From Helicoverpa zea (taxonomy: Eukaryota; Arthropoda; Insecta; Lepidoptera; Noctuidae): a stretch of DNA of 64,000 nt. Shown here piece by piece: positions 36,201 through 49,681 of the stretch. The notes under the pieces are model-generated. The model saw nothing but the letters and a program-made list of their open reading frames with translations, did not search any database and had not been told where the DNA came from. Made by a program: the position numbers and the translations under genes. The stretch lies in assembly GCF_022581195.2 (NCBI RefSeq), contig NC_061454.1:4216001-4280000 (forward strand), given 5' to 3'. How positions within the stretch are numbered: position 1 is the stretch's first letter; each line of letters opens with the position of its first letter.

Positions 36201-38749
36201 TACCTATCTAGATAAGAGAGAAAGTAAGCGAAATATAATTAAATCAAAATACAAGATATAAAAACAATCTTTTTTCAGCATAACATGAAAATTATCCATT
36301 TAAAATCTATATTCCCAACAATAGATCTCACACAATCGAATGCGTTCACGTGTAAAACTTGAAAGTAGATAGCTACAAAAAATAAATAAGTGTGGAGGAA
36401 TAAAATAAGTTTCGCGGTGGACCATTGTACGGAGTTAGTGAGGGCGGCCCGCCTCCTACTAGTCCAAACAGTATTTCCATTGTGTCTGCCATTACCTAGC
36501 CCTCTTTTCGTCTTTTGTATTCGCCTCTCTATAGAAGTGAGACCTTCCCAATGACGCTTTATGGCCGCTTTGAAGTATGCAAGATATGGCCGGTATATCT
36601 ACATTATTCTAAAATATTAGGAGGCTACATTGTGTTATATCCTTTGAAGAAAAAATATGTGGTACGCCGTATTACCAAGTTTAATTTTCATTCCGAAAAT
36701 GTGGGATGAGAAAAATCTCGAAGTAGTTTTTTACCTGAATAGCTGCTTGTGCGGTGAACTTCTACAATTTGTAAAAAGCATGCTACTATCGTAACAAAAT
36801 ATTAATTGAACAAAGATTCTAATGAAGCTAATTAGTAGAAATAGGTAGGTACATAAGTAGGTACTTAAAAACTAATAAATCTGACTGTTCGAAACATACA
36901 GTGTAGGTAAACAAATGTAAGCCCTCGCAATATTTTTAACACATTTTTTTTGTATATTATTATATTCCTGACCACGCTGCTACCTCGATTTGCCAAGAAT
37001 TTAAATGCTGGATGAGATCTAATTCGACCGCAATTTTAACAGGCCGAAGTTCTTAATATTATTTTTCACATTCATTTCCATCAACAATAATATACGACAC
37101 GAGCCTTCTTGTTTATATTTCAAAGCCAAATCATTTATTTCATAGGCCTTTAGAAGCAATTTTAGGGTAAACTCTTATAATTATGTACCTATTAATTTGT
37201 TGTTTGATATTCCGTGTTTTCTTAATGGATGTATCAGGAATAATATATTTTTTTTTTTTCAGAAACAGGATGTGTTTGAGTTTTATAATTTTGTAATAGT
37301 TACCTACGTTAAGAAATCCTACACTCTTTTGCCAAAAAACGGGCCATTACATGATACTCAAATAGATAATAAAATTTGTATTGTATTTGTCCAAATTAAC
37401 TGACATAAATAAATTGAAGTCTACGCCGTGCTACGAAACGCTACGCAGCGACTACGCGTAGCACCACGGGCAGTGTAGTCGTTTACTTTTCTTTGCATGT
37501 TTCTTTTTCCAAGCAAACCTTCAACTTTATTGAAATCTGAAATGAAATAAATAGTATTACATAGATCAAAATGTTTTGTTTTTTTTTTTTTAATTTCAGT
37601 TTCATAATGAACCAACAACAATGGCTAAATCATGGCATACCTCCATAAACACAATCCAATATAAACAAGTTCAAACAACCTTTTAACAATAAACAAGGCC
37701 ATGCATAAAATGAAAGATCAATTCATACAGAAAACTACTGTTTCCATTAATATCAGTTATTTTGACACGCAATACCAACGGCCACGTTGTAGATGCGGCC
37801 GCAATTCGCGTGATTGAATCTTTTTGGTTTGTAATAAGGTGGTTTATGATTTGGCAATTATTTATTGAGTGTACGATTAGTGGTGGCGTGTGTGTATGCA
37901 AGGTGTATTGTGCAGGTTCACACAATACGCGGCGCGGCTTTGTGTCTCGTGTTCGCGCCATTGTGCTCGGACATATTACCCAACGTTTCCACATTGTATC
38001 TGCTCCTGCTGTCTGTGGCTTCTTCCTTTGATGGGACATATCTTATTTGTCGTACGCACTATTGTGTTACACAGTTACTGTTCGTGTTTTTTGTGTGACG
38101 ATTCTTATAAGACAACAATTGGCGTTGGAGTTTGACGTAGGCGTTGAGGGAGATATATCAGTAGTACCAATTGAGTTCCTTTAATGGTTATTATGAAAGA
38201 AACAGTTTTGTAAAGATTTTTATAATTTTGAAACTTAAATATAATTATTTTTGTAATTGGCATGATCATGAAGAAGGTATGAACCTTGAAAATGTTGACT
38301 TTGCGCGATCATCCAGGCAAGCTAATCTATGTAACTTTTCCTCTTCACACAAGTTCCTGAATATTTGCTATTTTGTAGCATAGCTATACAATATTATAGG
38401 TACACCTTTGAGAATAGAATACCTAACATGTTTTTTAATTATTTCTGCATATTTTGCTGAGCAGCTCAAATTAATGAATAAAATATGTAACTAAAATCTA
38501 AACAAGCACCAACGCTACTTCCCCGTCGGTGAACAATGAATGAGCCAAAGTTAATGTATTGTAAACATTTAATTGCATCGTAAGAGGGAAGTGCATTATG
38601 CAAGGGTATGCGAAAGGGTGAAGTTTGACCACGATAGTCGTGGATGCGCGAGGACCATGCGCGGGCTCTGACGGGCTGGCACTCAACTCACGCCGGCCGG
38701 CACAGTCTGTGCCCGCCTCCCATTACGCGCGTTCGTTCCAATAGAACGC

Positions 38750-38947
38750 AGCCATAGCCTAGCGAACTTTTTCGTAAATACATTTTCCCGCCAAGCTTTT
38801 AATGGTGTTCTGTTTTTAAAATTCCGGTGTGTTCGTGATTGTTGTGTGCCAGAATTATTTTTTGTGTGAATTATCTGTGGATGCGTGATGTGTTGTGCGG
38901 TTATTGGGAATTTATTGGAATAGCAGGGCCTCCTTTTGGATTTCGCG
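38750..38947 (+). promoter_or_regulatory. Candidate promoter and 5' noncoding first exon
   Basis: A CpG-rich stretch (about 38640-38760, with GCCGGCCGGCACAG and ACGCGCG) is followed by AT/GT-rich leader-like sequence that ends TTTCGCG and a consensus donor GTAAGTTT at 38948. No long frame crosses it, so it would be a 5' UTR exon of a plus-strand gene whose coding exons lie beyond the window. Only the composition and the donor support it. The exact start is unknown. Confidence 0.3.
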
Positions 38948-40424
38948 GTAAGTTTTTGCATGAGATCTATAAGAAACTTGTTGGAATTTAATTAGATTTT
39001 TCAGTTACTTATGTATTTTTTCTTCGTGTGTGTTTTCAAGAGGATACACATGCTCTTTCAAGTTTAAGGGCACGCTGCCGGCATTAGCTCGTCGATTTAT
39101 CTCTGCTACAACCTTATCACTGCTAAAGGCCATAACTTTTTGGTCAAGTTTTTAACCAGATTTTTTTAAACGTTTATGTGCTTTACGTAGAATACCTATG
39201 AGATTATTCCTAAGTTTAATTTTTGCTCTATCATAAATCACAAAAAGATCCAATGGTTGAAACTTTTCATGAAGAGGCTACTTGCTCAAAAATAATTTAT
39301 TCCCAGCAACAAACGCCATTATGTACCGAAATATTGACCATCATAACTACATTACAACATGATAAAAGCAAACCAAACGAACCATCAAAAAACCAATCGC
39401 GCGTCACATCGATAAACGCGATAAAGTTGCAAACAACAAAATAATGGTACGAGTCGCAGAATTAACGCTCCTATTGTGTTAGTACAATAATCCGCTATCT
39501 AGGCCAGCCTCAGTGCTGCAGACGAACCTTTTGTCTTTCATGTTCGCCGTTAATAATGGCGGGCACCGAAACAGCCGCGCACAATACCCCGAAATGTGCG
39601 CGTTTTCATTTGCAAGACAAAACGCGCTTTGTTGTTGTGTCCGCTCAATACTAAATTTATAGCCGGTGGACTGAGAGCCGTATTGACGGCTGGCTAACGA
39701 ACGACCAACACCATAAATGCATTTTGATCGGAACACAGATTATTTGGCTTTCATCTAGACGGGGCTTCGTGCTTATGTACTTAACTACATACTTATTTTA
39801 TGTGTCATTTTATGTCTGTGGTAAGTTAATCAAAAGGCTTTAGTTTATTGAATTGGCCTTTTAAATTCCTTATCTCGGTGGAATTTATCTTTTAATAAGA
39901 GGGCCAGGAATGGCCCATACGTTGAAGCAATTCAACAATCAAGACTTGATCAGCTGATCGCGAAGGAACTATTCAAACAGCTACTTCTGAACCTAGGCAA
40001 TATTTAGTTAATAAGATAAATGAATAAATAGATGCTGTATTAACCACAGTAAATATATGATTTTGCAATTCGCAAAATCGTAAAAAAAAATATTTGCCAC
40101 TTGTTTTATAGTAAGTCAGACCCTTGCGTGTCCGAGTAAGTCTACAAGATCTCTGCTTAAATTGTAAATGAGCACGTACGCAAAAACAGAATTTTATCCA
40201 TTTAGAAAATAAATAGTTTTGATACGATTATTGCAGAAAATTATAGAAATGCTGTTTAAAAACAGAGAGGTAGGTATTTCAAGAGTATGGTCCTATTTGT
40301 TTATTGCTTAACTTTTGTGTTCAAATATATATCTTAATATACTGACGGCCGTTCCCAATCACTCTATCCATCTATTGATTTGCTCATTAGAGATAGTAAT
40401 GTCAAATTACAAGCAATGTCAAAT

Positions 40425-40545
40425 TCCTATCCATCATCCATCATCTTCCGATCCTTTTTTCGCTACTTTGTTGGGGCCGGCTTCCAGTCTAACCGGATGC
40501 AGCTGAGTACCAGCGCTTTACAAGGAGCGACTGCCCAAAATCAAA
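40425..40545 (+). repeat. Second, shorter copy of the 20.1-kb repeat
   Basis: CCATCATCCATCATC, GCCGGCTTCCAGTCTAACCG and GCTGAGTACCAGCGCTTTAC repeat the core of the block at 20102-20365 with a few substitutions; the right part is missing. Confidence 0.7.
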
Positions 40546-42919
40546 TTCCTATCCCGAGTAAGCAAAATAAGAGATAGGTAGAATATTGGGAACGCTGCTG
40601 ATGTGTGTGTAATTTTCAGCAAAATTACAAAACAAACCTAAACTAATGAGAAAATGTGATAACTTCTACTTTTGTACTTGTAAACAAACAATGATTACTT
40701 TTTGATAAGAATTTAATATTTTTTAATAATTACTCCCTTATTTACTCTCAGCTCACACATAAACAGCTATAGGGATTTTCCCGAGGAACGGGTCAGTTTT
40801 CATTTGCTGAATGTTTTTTGAAAGCGCGGTGTAGCAAAGTGCGCAAAGGAAAGATACTTAGGTGGTGTTTGCGGTGCGGCTCCTTGGTTTACCCATTCCT
40901 GCTGGCCATTACAGGATTCGTTCCGTACTTACTTGATACATTTTTTAAGGTTTAGGGGGTTTCGGTAAGACGAGTAAACTAATAAAAACATGTTTGTAAA
41001 TAGATGAGGTAAACATCAACCTGAGAAATTAAATTAGATGATTGATAACATTGTAAGCGACATACAAGACATATTTTAGAAAAATATAAAACACATAAAA
41101 ATAAATGTTTCTTAAAGATTCGAAATAGAAACAAGTGCCCCAGAAGAAAGATAACTAGTGCGCAACCAACTATGAAATAAAGCCTACAGTAAATCTAGTA
41201 CGACACGCACTTGGCCAAGTTTTGCTTATAAAAGACGCCGTTATGGATAAAACGCGGATACCGAATAAAAAACCTCAGAGATCCCCACACATAAAGTTAC
41301 ACTCGAGACCCCAAAGAGTATAGTCACAAAAGCGTCGTAATTGGCCCGTTCTTTTTCTACTTCCCTGAAGCATTGAGAGCCAATGAAACGTGTGCATTTA
41401 AATGACGTTCCACAGCTTTGTGGGGTCACACTAAAGTTGTTCGTGAAACCGCCAGTGAGGCTACGACTTTTGTTTAGTAAGCACTGAGGGACTACTCAAA
41501 GAAAAACCTGCTTGTTAAGAAATCATTAGTCATGCTTATTTGAAAATGGAATAGAATCGTCACTCGGTAACTTTACAAAATGTGTGTAGGCTCTTGCTAG
41601 GGCTATACAATTGAGCTGTCAATTGAATTATTATTTGGTGGGTATGGATTTCTAAATAAATACTTTTGTAAATGTATCATGAATATATCTTTTGAAACTA
41701 AATTGTGTATAGGCCCACTTAATTACCTATTCTTATTTTGTTTGCTTAAATACGGACAATTAATTGAAACATGACGAACACAGTTTTTATTTGAAAGAGA
41801 AATTAGCAATAGACTGTTTGGACCACACTCGGACATTGCAAAAATTTGCAAATTACAGAATCCAATGAAGAAAAACAAAATTGGCGTATTGTAAAATAGT
41901 GACAGCATATCGAATACAATGTTCTTCGTTTAAAATTTAAAAAATCTGCTTCCTCTCGGATCCCGGCACGCACCACAAAACATACTTACATAACTACACA
42001 TCCCTCCTTTCTCCTATTGAATTGACTCCCCCCTTCGCCCACTCCCATTCATTCTTTACAGCTTTTGTAGGAGCGCTCAGTCTTTTTGTAACAATGCTGG
42101 CGATGTGAATAGAAACTGTCGAAATATTGTTAAGCATGATGTCATCTTGCAGACGGCGGGTTATTTTGATGGCATTGAGGATCTGGTAATTAGTTTGTCA
42201 GCTTTAAGATCTTCCAATATGGAGGAACTTAAGTGATATAGCAGAAAAGAGGCAGAAAGGTGCGTGCACGCCAGTGTGATGCTCGAGCCCGTTAGGATCC
42301 CGGGCGTTTCTGTAAAAAATCTCATTGAACTATTCTAGAACATTATCTTTCTAAATACAAAATCAATTTGTACGAGTGCTTCATTACGCGGAGCCGCAGA
42401 CAAAAACATGAATTTTATTAATACAAACTTTTAGCAATATTTAAACAAAATTATTTTTTCCAAGTCGTCGGGAGACGATGATGATGAAAGAGAACATAAT
42501 TATTTTTCAACTAGCGTTAACTCTTGAAATTATGATGAACTGAAACTCTGATTTGCATTAACCATTATATTACTTATTTAAAAAACATTATCTCTTTTAA
42601 GCAGCTCTTAATGTACACTACACTTCAAACCACCTATTTGCAAGAGTCGTCATCACAATCATATTAGCCAATTGCCGTCCATTGCTACACGTACGCCTCC
42701 CCCAAGGACTGCCAACCTAGCCATGAGCAGAGAAAGCATTGTCTGAAAGAGTAATCAACCTGAAATATCCACACCCGAAAATTGTCTTGAACATTTTCTA
42801 ATTTGACAATCGCTATTCTGTCTATCGATAATATACATAAAAGTAGAGTATTAAAGTAAACAATGGTTAGGTACTAGGGTACCAGAGGGTGTAGGGGGTT
42901 GGGCGATCGGTATTTGGTG

Positions 42920-43031
42920 CTCGCATTGTCGTTGAATAACTTTTGTCCCTATTGTGTAGCTGAAAGTAGAGCCACAAAGACTCTACGGCGTGGAACATAA
43001 ACCGAAATTCATCAGAGCTCCGATTGTTCGT
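42920..43031 (+). repeat. Regulatory-like island, member 1 of an inverted pair
   Basis: Contains, in order, TTGAATAACTTTTGTCCCTA, TTGTGTAG, ACAAAGAC, ACATAAACCGAAATTCATCA and CGATTGTTCG. The same ordered blocks occur on the minus strand at 49566-49681. It has no terminal repeats and no target duplication. See findings. Confidence 0.6.
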
Positions 43032-43589
43032 TTCTTAATGGTGTTTGCAGCTAGATTTGTATGTATTTTCGTTGGTTTTTGGATTAAGTATATCATTTTG
43101 TTTAGCTGTACGAATGTCGTTGTTTGAATGTTTTCATTGGAAAGCTTTAAAGGGACTGACATGAAATTGGGTCTCATTAATTTATTGTTCTTACCGGTTG
43201 CAGTAGATACAGTTCTCTCTCAAATGACAAGAAGTTTCTTTCAAGATAAGGCAGATTCGGGAACATCGCACATCTGCACTGCAGCCCATTTTCCCGAAGT
43301 TACGCAGCATTAAACCTACTAGTGCAGTCATTGAAGCATTATTGCTACGATTTTTTTTACTGTGAACCGATTTGCATGAAATTTTGGAATTAGGTTCATC
43401 TTACCCTTAACTTCAAAAGTGAATATGATTTGAACTCCGCCACCCCCCCTGGGGGTGGTTGACACCCCTTCTTTGGGGTGAATATTTTTTTTGCAAAATA
43501 ACCTCGGATATCGATAGAAGACCTAATTTTAAGCTAAAGTTGTCTTTAAAGTTTAAAAAAAAATCCAATACTTTTCAAGTTATTGGCAA

Positions 43590-44852
43590 TTGAAAATTCG
43601 CAATTTTTTCACGTTTTTCATCGGTTTTTTGCAAATATCTCCAAAAATATAGGTTTTATCGAAAATTTATAAAGAACAAAATTGTAGCAGGTAAAACAAC
43701 GAACAATTTGTTTTTTTATAAAAGGTCCTAAGTGCAATATTAAGCTAGATATTAAAGATCAAAGCCGTTTTTTATTTTGTTTGAAATTTAATTGTTGTGG
43801 TCAATGCCATGTAGCGGCGAGTAGATGCATTTTATGCATTCGAATACAAATGGGTTTTGTAGTGCTTGAAATAAGCTTTAAGATGAGTACTACTAAAAGT
43901 CTTTTGCACGTAAAATAAGTGAGCTGTATTGCAAATAAGGGGAGCATCTTATATTTTTTCTTTTAAATCAATGGGTTTCATAAGTGCCATTTCCACCAAA
44001 ATTAAAATTACTCGTATTCCGCCTAGGATTAACTTTATTATGAAGAGTTTGATAGATAGTATCAGTTTGGCTGCTTCAGGACAGATATTTTAAAAAAAAG
44101 TCACGATTAACGAAAAGAACAAAATTTCAAATTAAAGAAAAACCCACTTGTTTTTCATAATATCTCAAAAATTGCGACAGATACGTATAAAAGTGTACGA
44201 TAAAAAAATGTTTGGGTATTTTTCAGACAAACAATTTGGTTTGTTTGTTTTTTCTGTCGAACAAAAATTGACGGAGATATGATTGTTTAAAGAGCGCGTG
44301 GCAGCGCAATCACAGCCTCTCTTAAGCACTTTAACCCTTCACCGTTTTAGAAAAAAGTTCTTTACTATATATTGCAATGATGGATGTTGTAGCTCTCTTA
44401 ATTACTTTTACAGTGGTTTTTTATAAATTGTGATAGCATGAAAATTGAAGGAGTTACGGTCCAAAAACTTGTCATATTTTTTTCTACTTAGTAACTGAAA
44501 ACTTCGGAGTGTCAATATTTGGGGCAATGTGAAAGTAGGCAGTATAATAAAGAGTCACAACTATTGTAATGTGTATATATGTCACCGGAAAATAATAAAA
44601 CTGGTAAATTGATCAACTTACTAAAATAATAGATGGCATAAACTACGTCGATTAAATTTCAGACAAAATAAAAAACGGCTTTGATCTTTAATATCTAGCT
44701 TAATATTGCACTTAGGACCTTTTATAAAAAAACAAATTGTTCGTTGTTTTACCTGCTACAATTTTGTTCTTTATAAATTTTCGATAAAACCTATATTTTT
44801 GGAGATATTTGCAAAAAACCGATGAAAAACGTGAAAAATTGGGAATTTTCAA
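43590..44852. mobile_element. Long inverted-repeat element with ~200-bp arms
   Basis: Arm 43590-43792 and arm 44651-44852 are near-perfect reverse complements. Shared words include CATCGGTTTTTTGCAAATATC, GTAGCAGGTAAAACAACG and TTAAGCTAGATATTAAAGAT. The spacer (about 860 bp) is AT-rich and non-coding. Sequence left of the first arm (from about 43325, with CCACCCCCCCTGGGGGTGG) may belong to the same element. The right arm stops where a SINE 3' part begins, so the outer end is lost. No transposase was seen; the family is unknown to me. Confidence 0.75.
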
Positions 44853-44857
44853 ATGTT

Positions 44858-44965
44858 TGACATCACCAACCCGCATTGAGCAAGCGTGGTGATTAATGCT
44901 CAATCCTTCTTCGTGTGAGAGGAGGCCTGTGCCCAGCAGTGGGATGATAAAAAGACTGTAACAAC
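44858..44965 (+). mobile_element. 5'-truncated SINE
   Basis: Carries ACATCACCAACCCGCATTGA, AGAGGAGGCCTGTGCCCAGC and AGTGGGATGAT followed by an AACAACAAC tail. It matches the 3' half of the SINE at 34830-35113. It abuts the broken arm of the inverted-repeat element. Confidence 0.75.
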
Positions 44966-46774
44966 AACAACATCTCTGGCAACCAAAATCAACAGATAGA
45001 TTCTGTAAGAGGAGGATCATAATGGTCTCCGTTTAAAAATTAAATTTAAAAATTAAGGAACATATCTAGAAGTCTAAGATTTTATATAAAAAAAACTAAT
45101 TATTGAAATTATGCAACAACCAATTGAACCGACTGACGGTAACAACATCAACTTTGAAAGCTGTCACCCGATCATCTGATATCTTGATTATGTAAGGAGC
45201 ACTGAGCTCTCTGTACGAACATTATCTTCGCGTCATTACTTCTATACAATCAAGTGCATTGTAATTGAATGAGATCTGACTGGCAATCATTGTTCTATAT
45301 AGCTTCTGTTATCAAAGCTATCAATGTAGATATGTATATGGTTTGTCCGTGGTAATGTAGGTTGTGTTGCAATGAATAACTGGTAGGCTAGATGTTGCAA
45401 GTTTGCGATCGCTTAAAATAGGATCAAAATATAATTGAGCAAGAATTGAGTTCTATGAGTTATCAGTCAAATGAGAAGTAGGTACTTAGGCATGGTCATG
45501 TGATCGCAAAAAAGCTAGATTGAAAAGAAAATGTTTTTCAAAGGATCTTCGTTTCTTGCACTGTTTACTTAACTTGAATAAATAATACAAACCATATTTT
45601 CGTACTTAAAATTATCTTCAATTACTGAAAATCTAATTAAAAAATATATATAACACAAATATAAAATCCTTGTCCGTATCCACAGTGAATTTTCCAACTA
45701 TATTTTTTTCACGAGTGATTGTTAATGCTACCTCCATCCTTCTGAATTCTGCAAAGATCCAATCGAGCCTTCCAAAATCGACATACTTAAATTTCAAATT
45801 CAAAACTAAAGCGTAAAGGATAATCACAGAGGCATTACAGAAGTTTCGTAAAAGCAGCGACACTTTACGTCGGAATCTCGCCACATCTCGGCAAAGCGTC
45901 GGAGAACGAGGGCGACACACAAAGGGGTAGAAAAATGGGTAACCTACTCCTACAGGCTTTACAAATCTTACTATTCATATAACATCCATAGAAATCATGG
46001 GGGCCATGGTGTGCGGCCGCACTTATAATATATCTTTTGATGATTGCACTTTTCTTGTGGTGAATTCTTTTGAATATTTCTACGTTTAGGCCAAGGGTTG
46101 CTATCTCATTAATTTGTATTTTAATTAAGTATGGGTGTAGTGTTTAATACATTGGTTAAATAAGCGTTTTTGGATATTTTTCCCCATTATGCAATTAGGT
46201 TACGAAAATACAGCATTACATTTTTTGTACACTATATTTGAAAAGTGACTCTCTAAATTTACCATAAATAATGCGCAAGAAAATGTAAAAATAAACAATC
46301 TATTCATTCAACACATTTCGAAATATATTTTCCATAAATAAAGTTTATTACTATTTCAGCTAGACACATACTATTGTTAAATCTAACGGTACCTAACCTG
46401 CGTCTGAGAGCAAGCTGGTGTCCGGCTTTCAGAGTTAAAAGTATTCATGAAGATATTCTGAAAGCGGGGCCGGCGCTCCTTTTTGTATTGGTCACAATGA
46501 GCTATCCTCAAACGCAAGTGATTTGGTACAACTTGTACGCGGTTGGAGAATCAGCTAAGAAAGAATATGTTCGTGATTATTTACCTTTTATATACCTATA
46601 CACCGAAGTTATGTCCACACACCACAAACAATTAGTATGGTAGGTAAACAGTATATCAAATTTTTATCCTGCCTAAGTCCTTCTTCTATGAGTGTCTAGT
46701 CAACAAAAAGTTTATTTAAATATCTTTATGTAAGTCTTTTACAATCGTCTTAAACGTATTCATAAATAGTATAA

Positions 46775-46976
46775 GGCCGCTGCCTCGAATTTTGCGGGCA
46801 GCGGGGCGGCAGCGGCGCGTTCTGTCACCGTTTTGAATGGAGCTCACCGCTCGTTGCCCGCTCCCGCGCGCCGCTGTATTCGAGGGCCGGTCCATTTGAT
46901 TATACGCGTAAGATCCTGCCGCTCCCGCGCCGCCGCCGCTGCCGCCTCGCTGCCCGCAAAATTCGAGGCAGCGGCC
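46775..46976. mobile_element. GC-rich hairpin MITE with TAA target duplication
   Basis: Starts GGCCGCTGCCTCGAATTTTG and ends in its exact inverse CAAAATTCGAGGCAGCGGCC, with further imperfect pairing of GCGGGCAGCG. Flanking TAA (46772-46774 and 46977-46979) suggests the 3-bp TWA duplication of PIF/Harbinger elements. It is 202 bp and non-coding. Confidence 0.82.
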
Positions 46977-49565
46977 TAAGATAATACAAAAAATCACAAA
47001 TATTGACAGTCCGCTTCCGCTTATCACTTGCTCCAAGACCATATTTTCCCTGAAAGACACAAAATTACTCGCTATTCAGCTGCTTTGAACGTAATTTATA
47101 ATTGAAGGTCCGAAACCACTCGATGATGCCTTTGATATTATTTACAAAATAAGGTCGCCATGGGATAATCTTATTGATGATACAATAAGCGTGTTTTTCC
47201 TATAAGTGAAAAGAAAATAAATTAAGTGCTGGAAAAAACCAAGCAAGCTTGAAAAGAGTGCTAATGGTATCCAATGATGGTAGGTTGGAAAGTCATTTAA
47301 ATTAAATTCGAATTACGAATTGTCTATTATTCCGTAGAATTGCGATTACTATTTTTATAATTGAAAGACAGTTGCTGATGGAAACGACACGAAAAATTTA
47401 TATGTTTAATAATAAAGTCAATTGTTGGATTTTTATATAAATATAGTTGTAAATTTAATTTTAATTTTATTTTGCTGTGCCCTACAGGGTCCACAATTGT
47501 ACTTAGCTCTAAGCCATATTGTTACACCTATTTTATACATTGTGGAATGCAAATAAATAATATGAATATGAAACTTTTTGGCTAATTTTAGTGCCACGAA
47601 AAATTATGTTAGGTTTGGCATTCCATAAACCGGGAAGATGATTTTTTTATTCCTTGGATATTTTCCAATGAATCGACAAATTGAAATCATAAAATCAACA
47701 ATAAAAAATGTATTTTTCGATTTTCATCTAATTGATCGATGCCGTGTTTCATTAGTACCTAAATAAAAATGTCCACACTTTCTACCCTAACACAACCCTC
47801 GGAAAATCACGGTTAAACCAGGAGACAACAATTGTAATAAAGCGCTCCTATTATTCATGGATGTATTAACTTAATGCGATTCAATAATAGCCATTCACGC
47901 CGTAATGTGGGGTGGCGCGGTTATGTGGGGCTTTTTTACTTTTATTTTAGAAAATTCTTGTAAAGAATGTGAAAGCACAAGACAATGTGGAAGCCATAAC
48001 GTAAAATATTATTAATTATTAATTTTATTTAGGTATATCTCCAAAAATATTTAAAGTTCGTATACCTGTTCTATTTTCAAATAATGCCACAAACAATGTG
48101 TCGACATCGCTGATACTTTTTTATAAAAAAAATTTTTATTGTCCCGAAAGAGTATGGATATCGAAGCCATTGTCAAAACCGAGCTGCATAGATGTAGGTT
48201 ATTCGTACACGAATATCCGAAACATTTTTAACGACCAATATTTTTTAGAAAATCTAAACTGCATTTACCATCTACGTCCACAGTTGGAGAAGGGCCAAAG
48301 TGTCATTTTTATCGATTGCACTAAACAATGGACGGGCCGTCACACAATAGTTGTGAATGGCAAGCGATGTAGATTAGGCAGGGGTTCGCTCTTGACGGAT
48401 TAAGCCGAGCCTTGGATGTTATCTGCCAGCCTAAATACGCTTTTTAAGGCGATAATACTTACGCAATTTTCTTTAGGTCGTCTGCATATGGCTATAGAAC
48501 AGAGTCTTACAAAACTATTAATTGCAATTATTACTTTTGGTGAAACTTAAGTATAGTCTCCTTGTATTCACACAGATGTCGAAACAGAAATCCGCATATC
48601 CTTAGCAAAAACCACATTCAGTAACAAGATACGACACCACCACTTAGCATGTACAAAAACGTAAGGAAATCCGACGACAAACAAACAAACCAACAAAAGT
48701 AGCAAACCGCAAATCGCAAGGTTTAAGTGAGTTCAAATATGAAAAAAGGGAAAGTGTTGGCTTTCTATTGTCGTTCGGAATCACTTTGGCACACGCCGGG
48801 GTAGGCTACTGGAAGAGTCAGCGGGTAAATGCAATTACTATGAAGTTTATTTGACTCTTTTAATCTGTGTTTTGGATTGATCGAACCTGTGTGTACAAAG
48901 TGTATGAAAAACATCTAAAGAATATCAAGTTTTTAATAATTTTTCACCCAAGTTTATAATCTGTAAGGATGAACAAAAAGAGGTGACATGGTTATAAGAA
49001 CGCATATTTTTTTGATAAGCAAACTTTTTTGAAATGTGCTGGTACTAAAGTGGCTTGAACGTCACAAAAAATAATGTAATACCATAAGTTTAATTAAAAG
49101 AATTTTACTTTTCTTTTTTTTAAGTTAATGGCTATTCAAAATTTTTTTCGTATAAAATGGCTAGTCCTACCTTGTCGAAGAAGGTTATAGGTTTTATTTC
49201 TTGTTTTACAAACATTGAATCTCTTCATTATTGATGTCACCGTCATGAGAAATTGGCGATCATAGAGAAAAGCTCGTGTTCAAGTTTTGGAGATGACAGA
49301 ATGCATCATATATGTATGTTAGACGACTATTTTAACATGAAATAAAAGCGTTACAAATGAGTAAATTACATGTCTTTTAAAGTCTTAATAATAAGAAAAA
49401 CTGCTTCTAAAATAAATTATCTCTGAAAACAACAACTATTGAGATAATCTTAAATCTATCCAGATTTTCGAGTGGGACGATCTAAAAGCGTCTTAGTGCT
49501 CTAATTATTACATCTACATTGTGTTACGATATCATATTTGTCGACAATGGCGTCCTTTATGTAGC

Positions 49566-49681
49566 AAACAATCGTGTTGCTGATGAATTTCGGTCTATGT
49601 CTGCGCGGTGTCTTTGTTCGGCCCACCCTGCCTCCTCTAGTGGACAACACAATGGGACAAAAGTTGTTCAATAGCGCAAGC
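49566..49681 (-). repeat. Regulatory-like island, member 2 of an inverted pair
   Basis: Read on the minus strand it shows CTATTGAACAACTTTTGTCC, CATTGTGT, ACAAAGAC, ACATAGACCGAAATTCATCA and CGATTGTTTG in the same order and similar spacing as 42920-43031. It also contains CCTCTAGTGG (plus strand), a CTCF-like core, in an insertion absent from member 1. Confidence 0.6.

Larger units (their letters stand above)
34400..38749. other. TTC14 promoter side and transposon-rich intergenic DNA
   Basis: Holds the TTC14 upstream region, a full-length SINE, a nested TIR element, a Helitron-like element (36010-36200), and CpG-rich islands near 36410-36500 and 37790-38040 that look unlike TEs. A palindromic CTACGCGTAGC-rich patch lies at 37431-37480. 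No coding gene could be supported; all open frames are short and domain-free. Confidence 0.5.

Noticed and set aside
48098..48403. Plus-strand 101-codon open frame
   Set aside because: No family resemblance, no start context and no splice sites around it.
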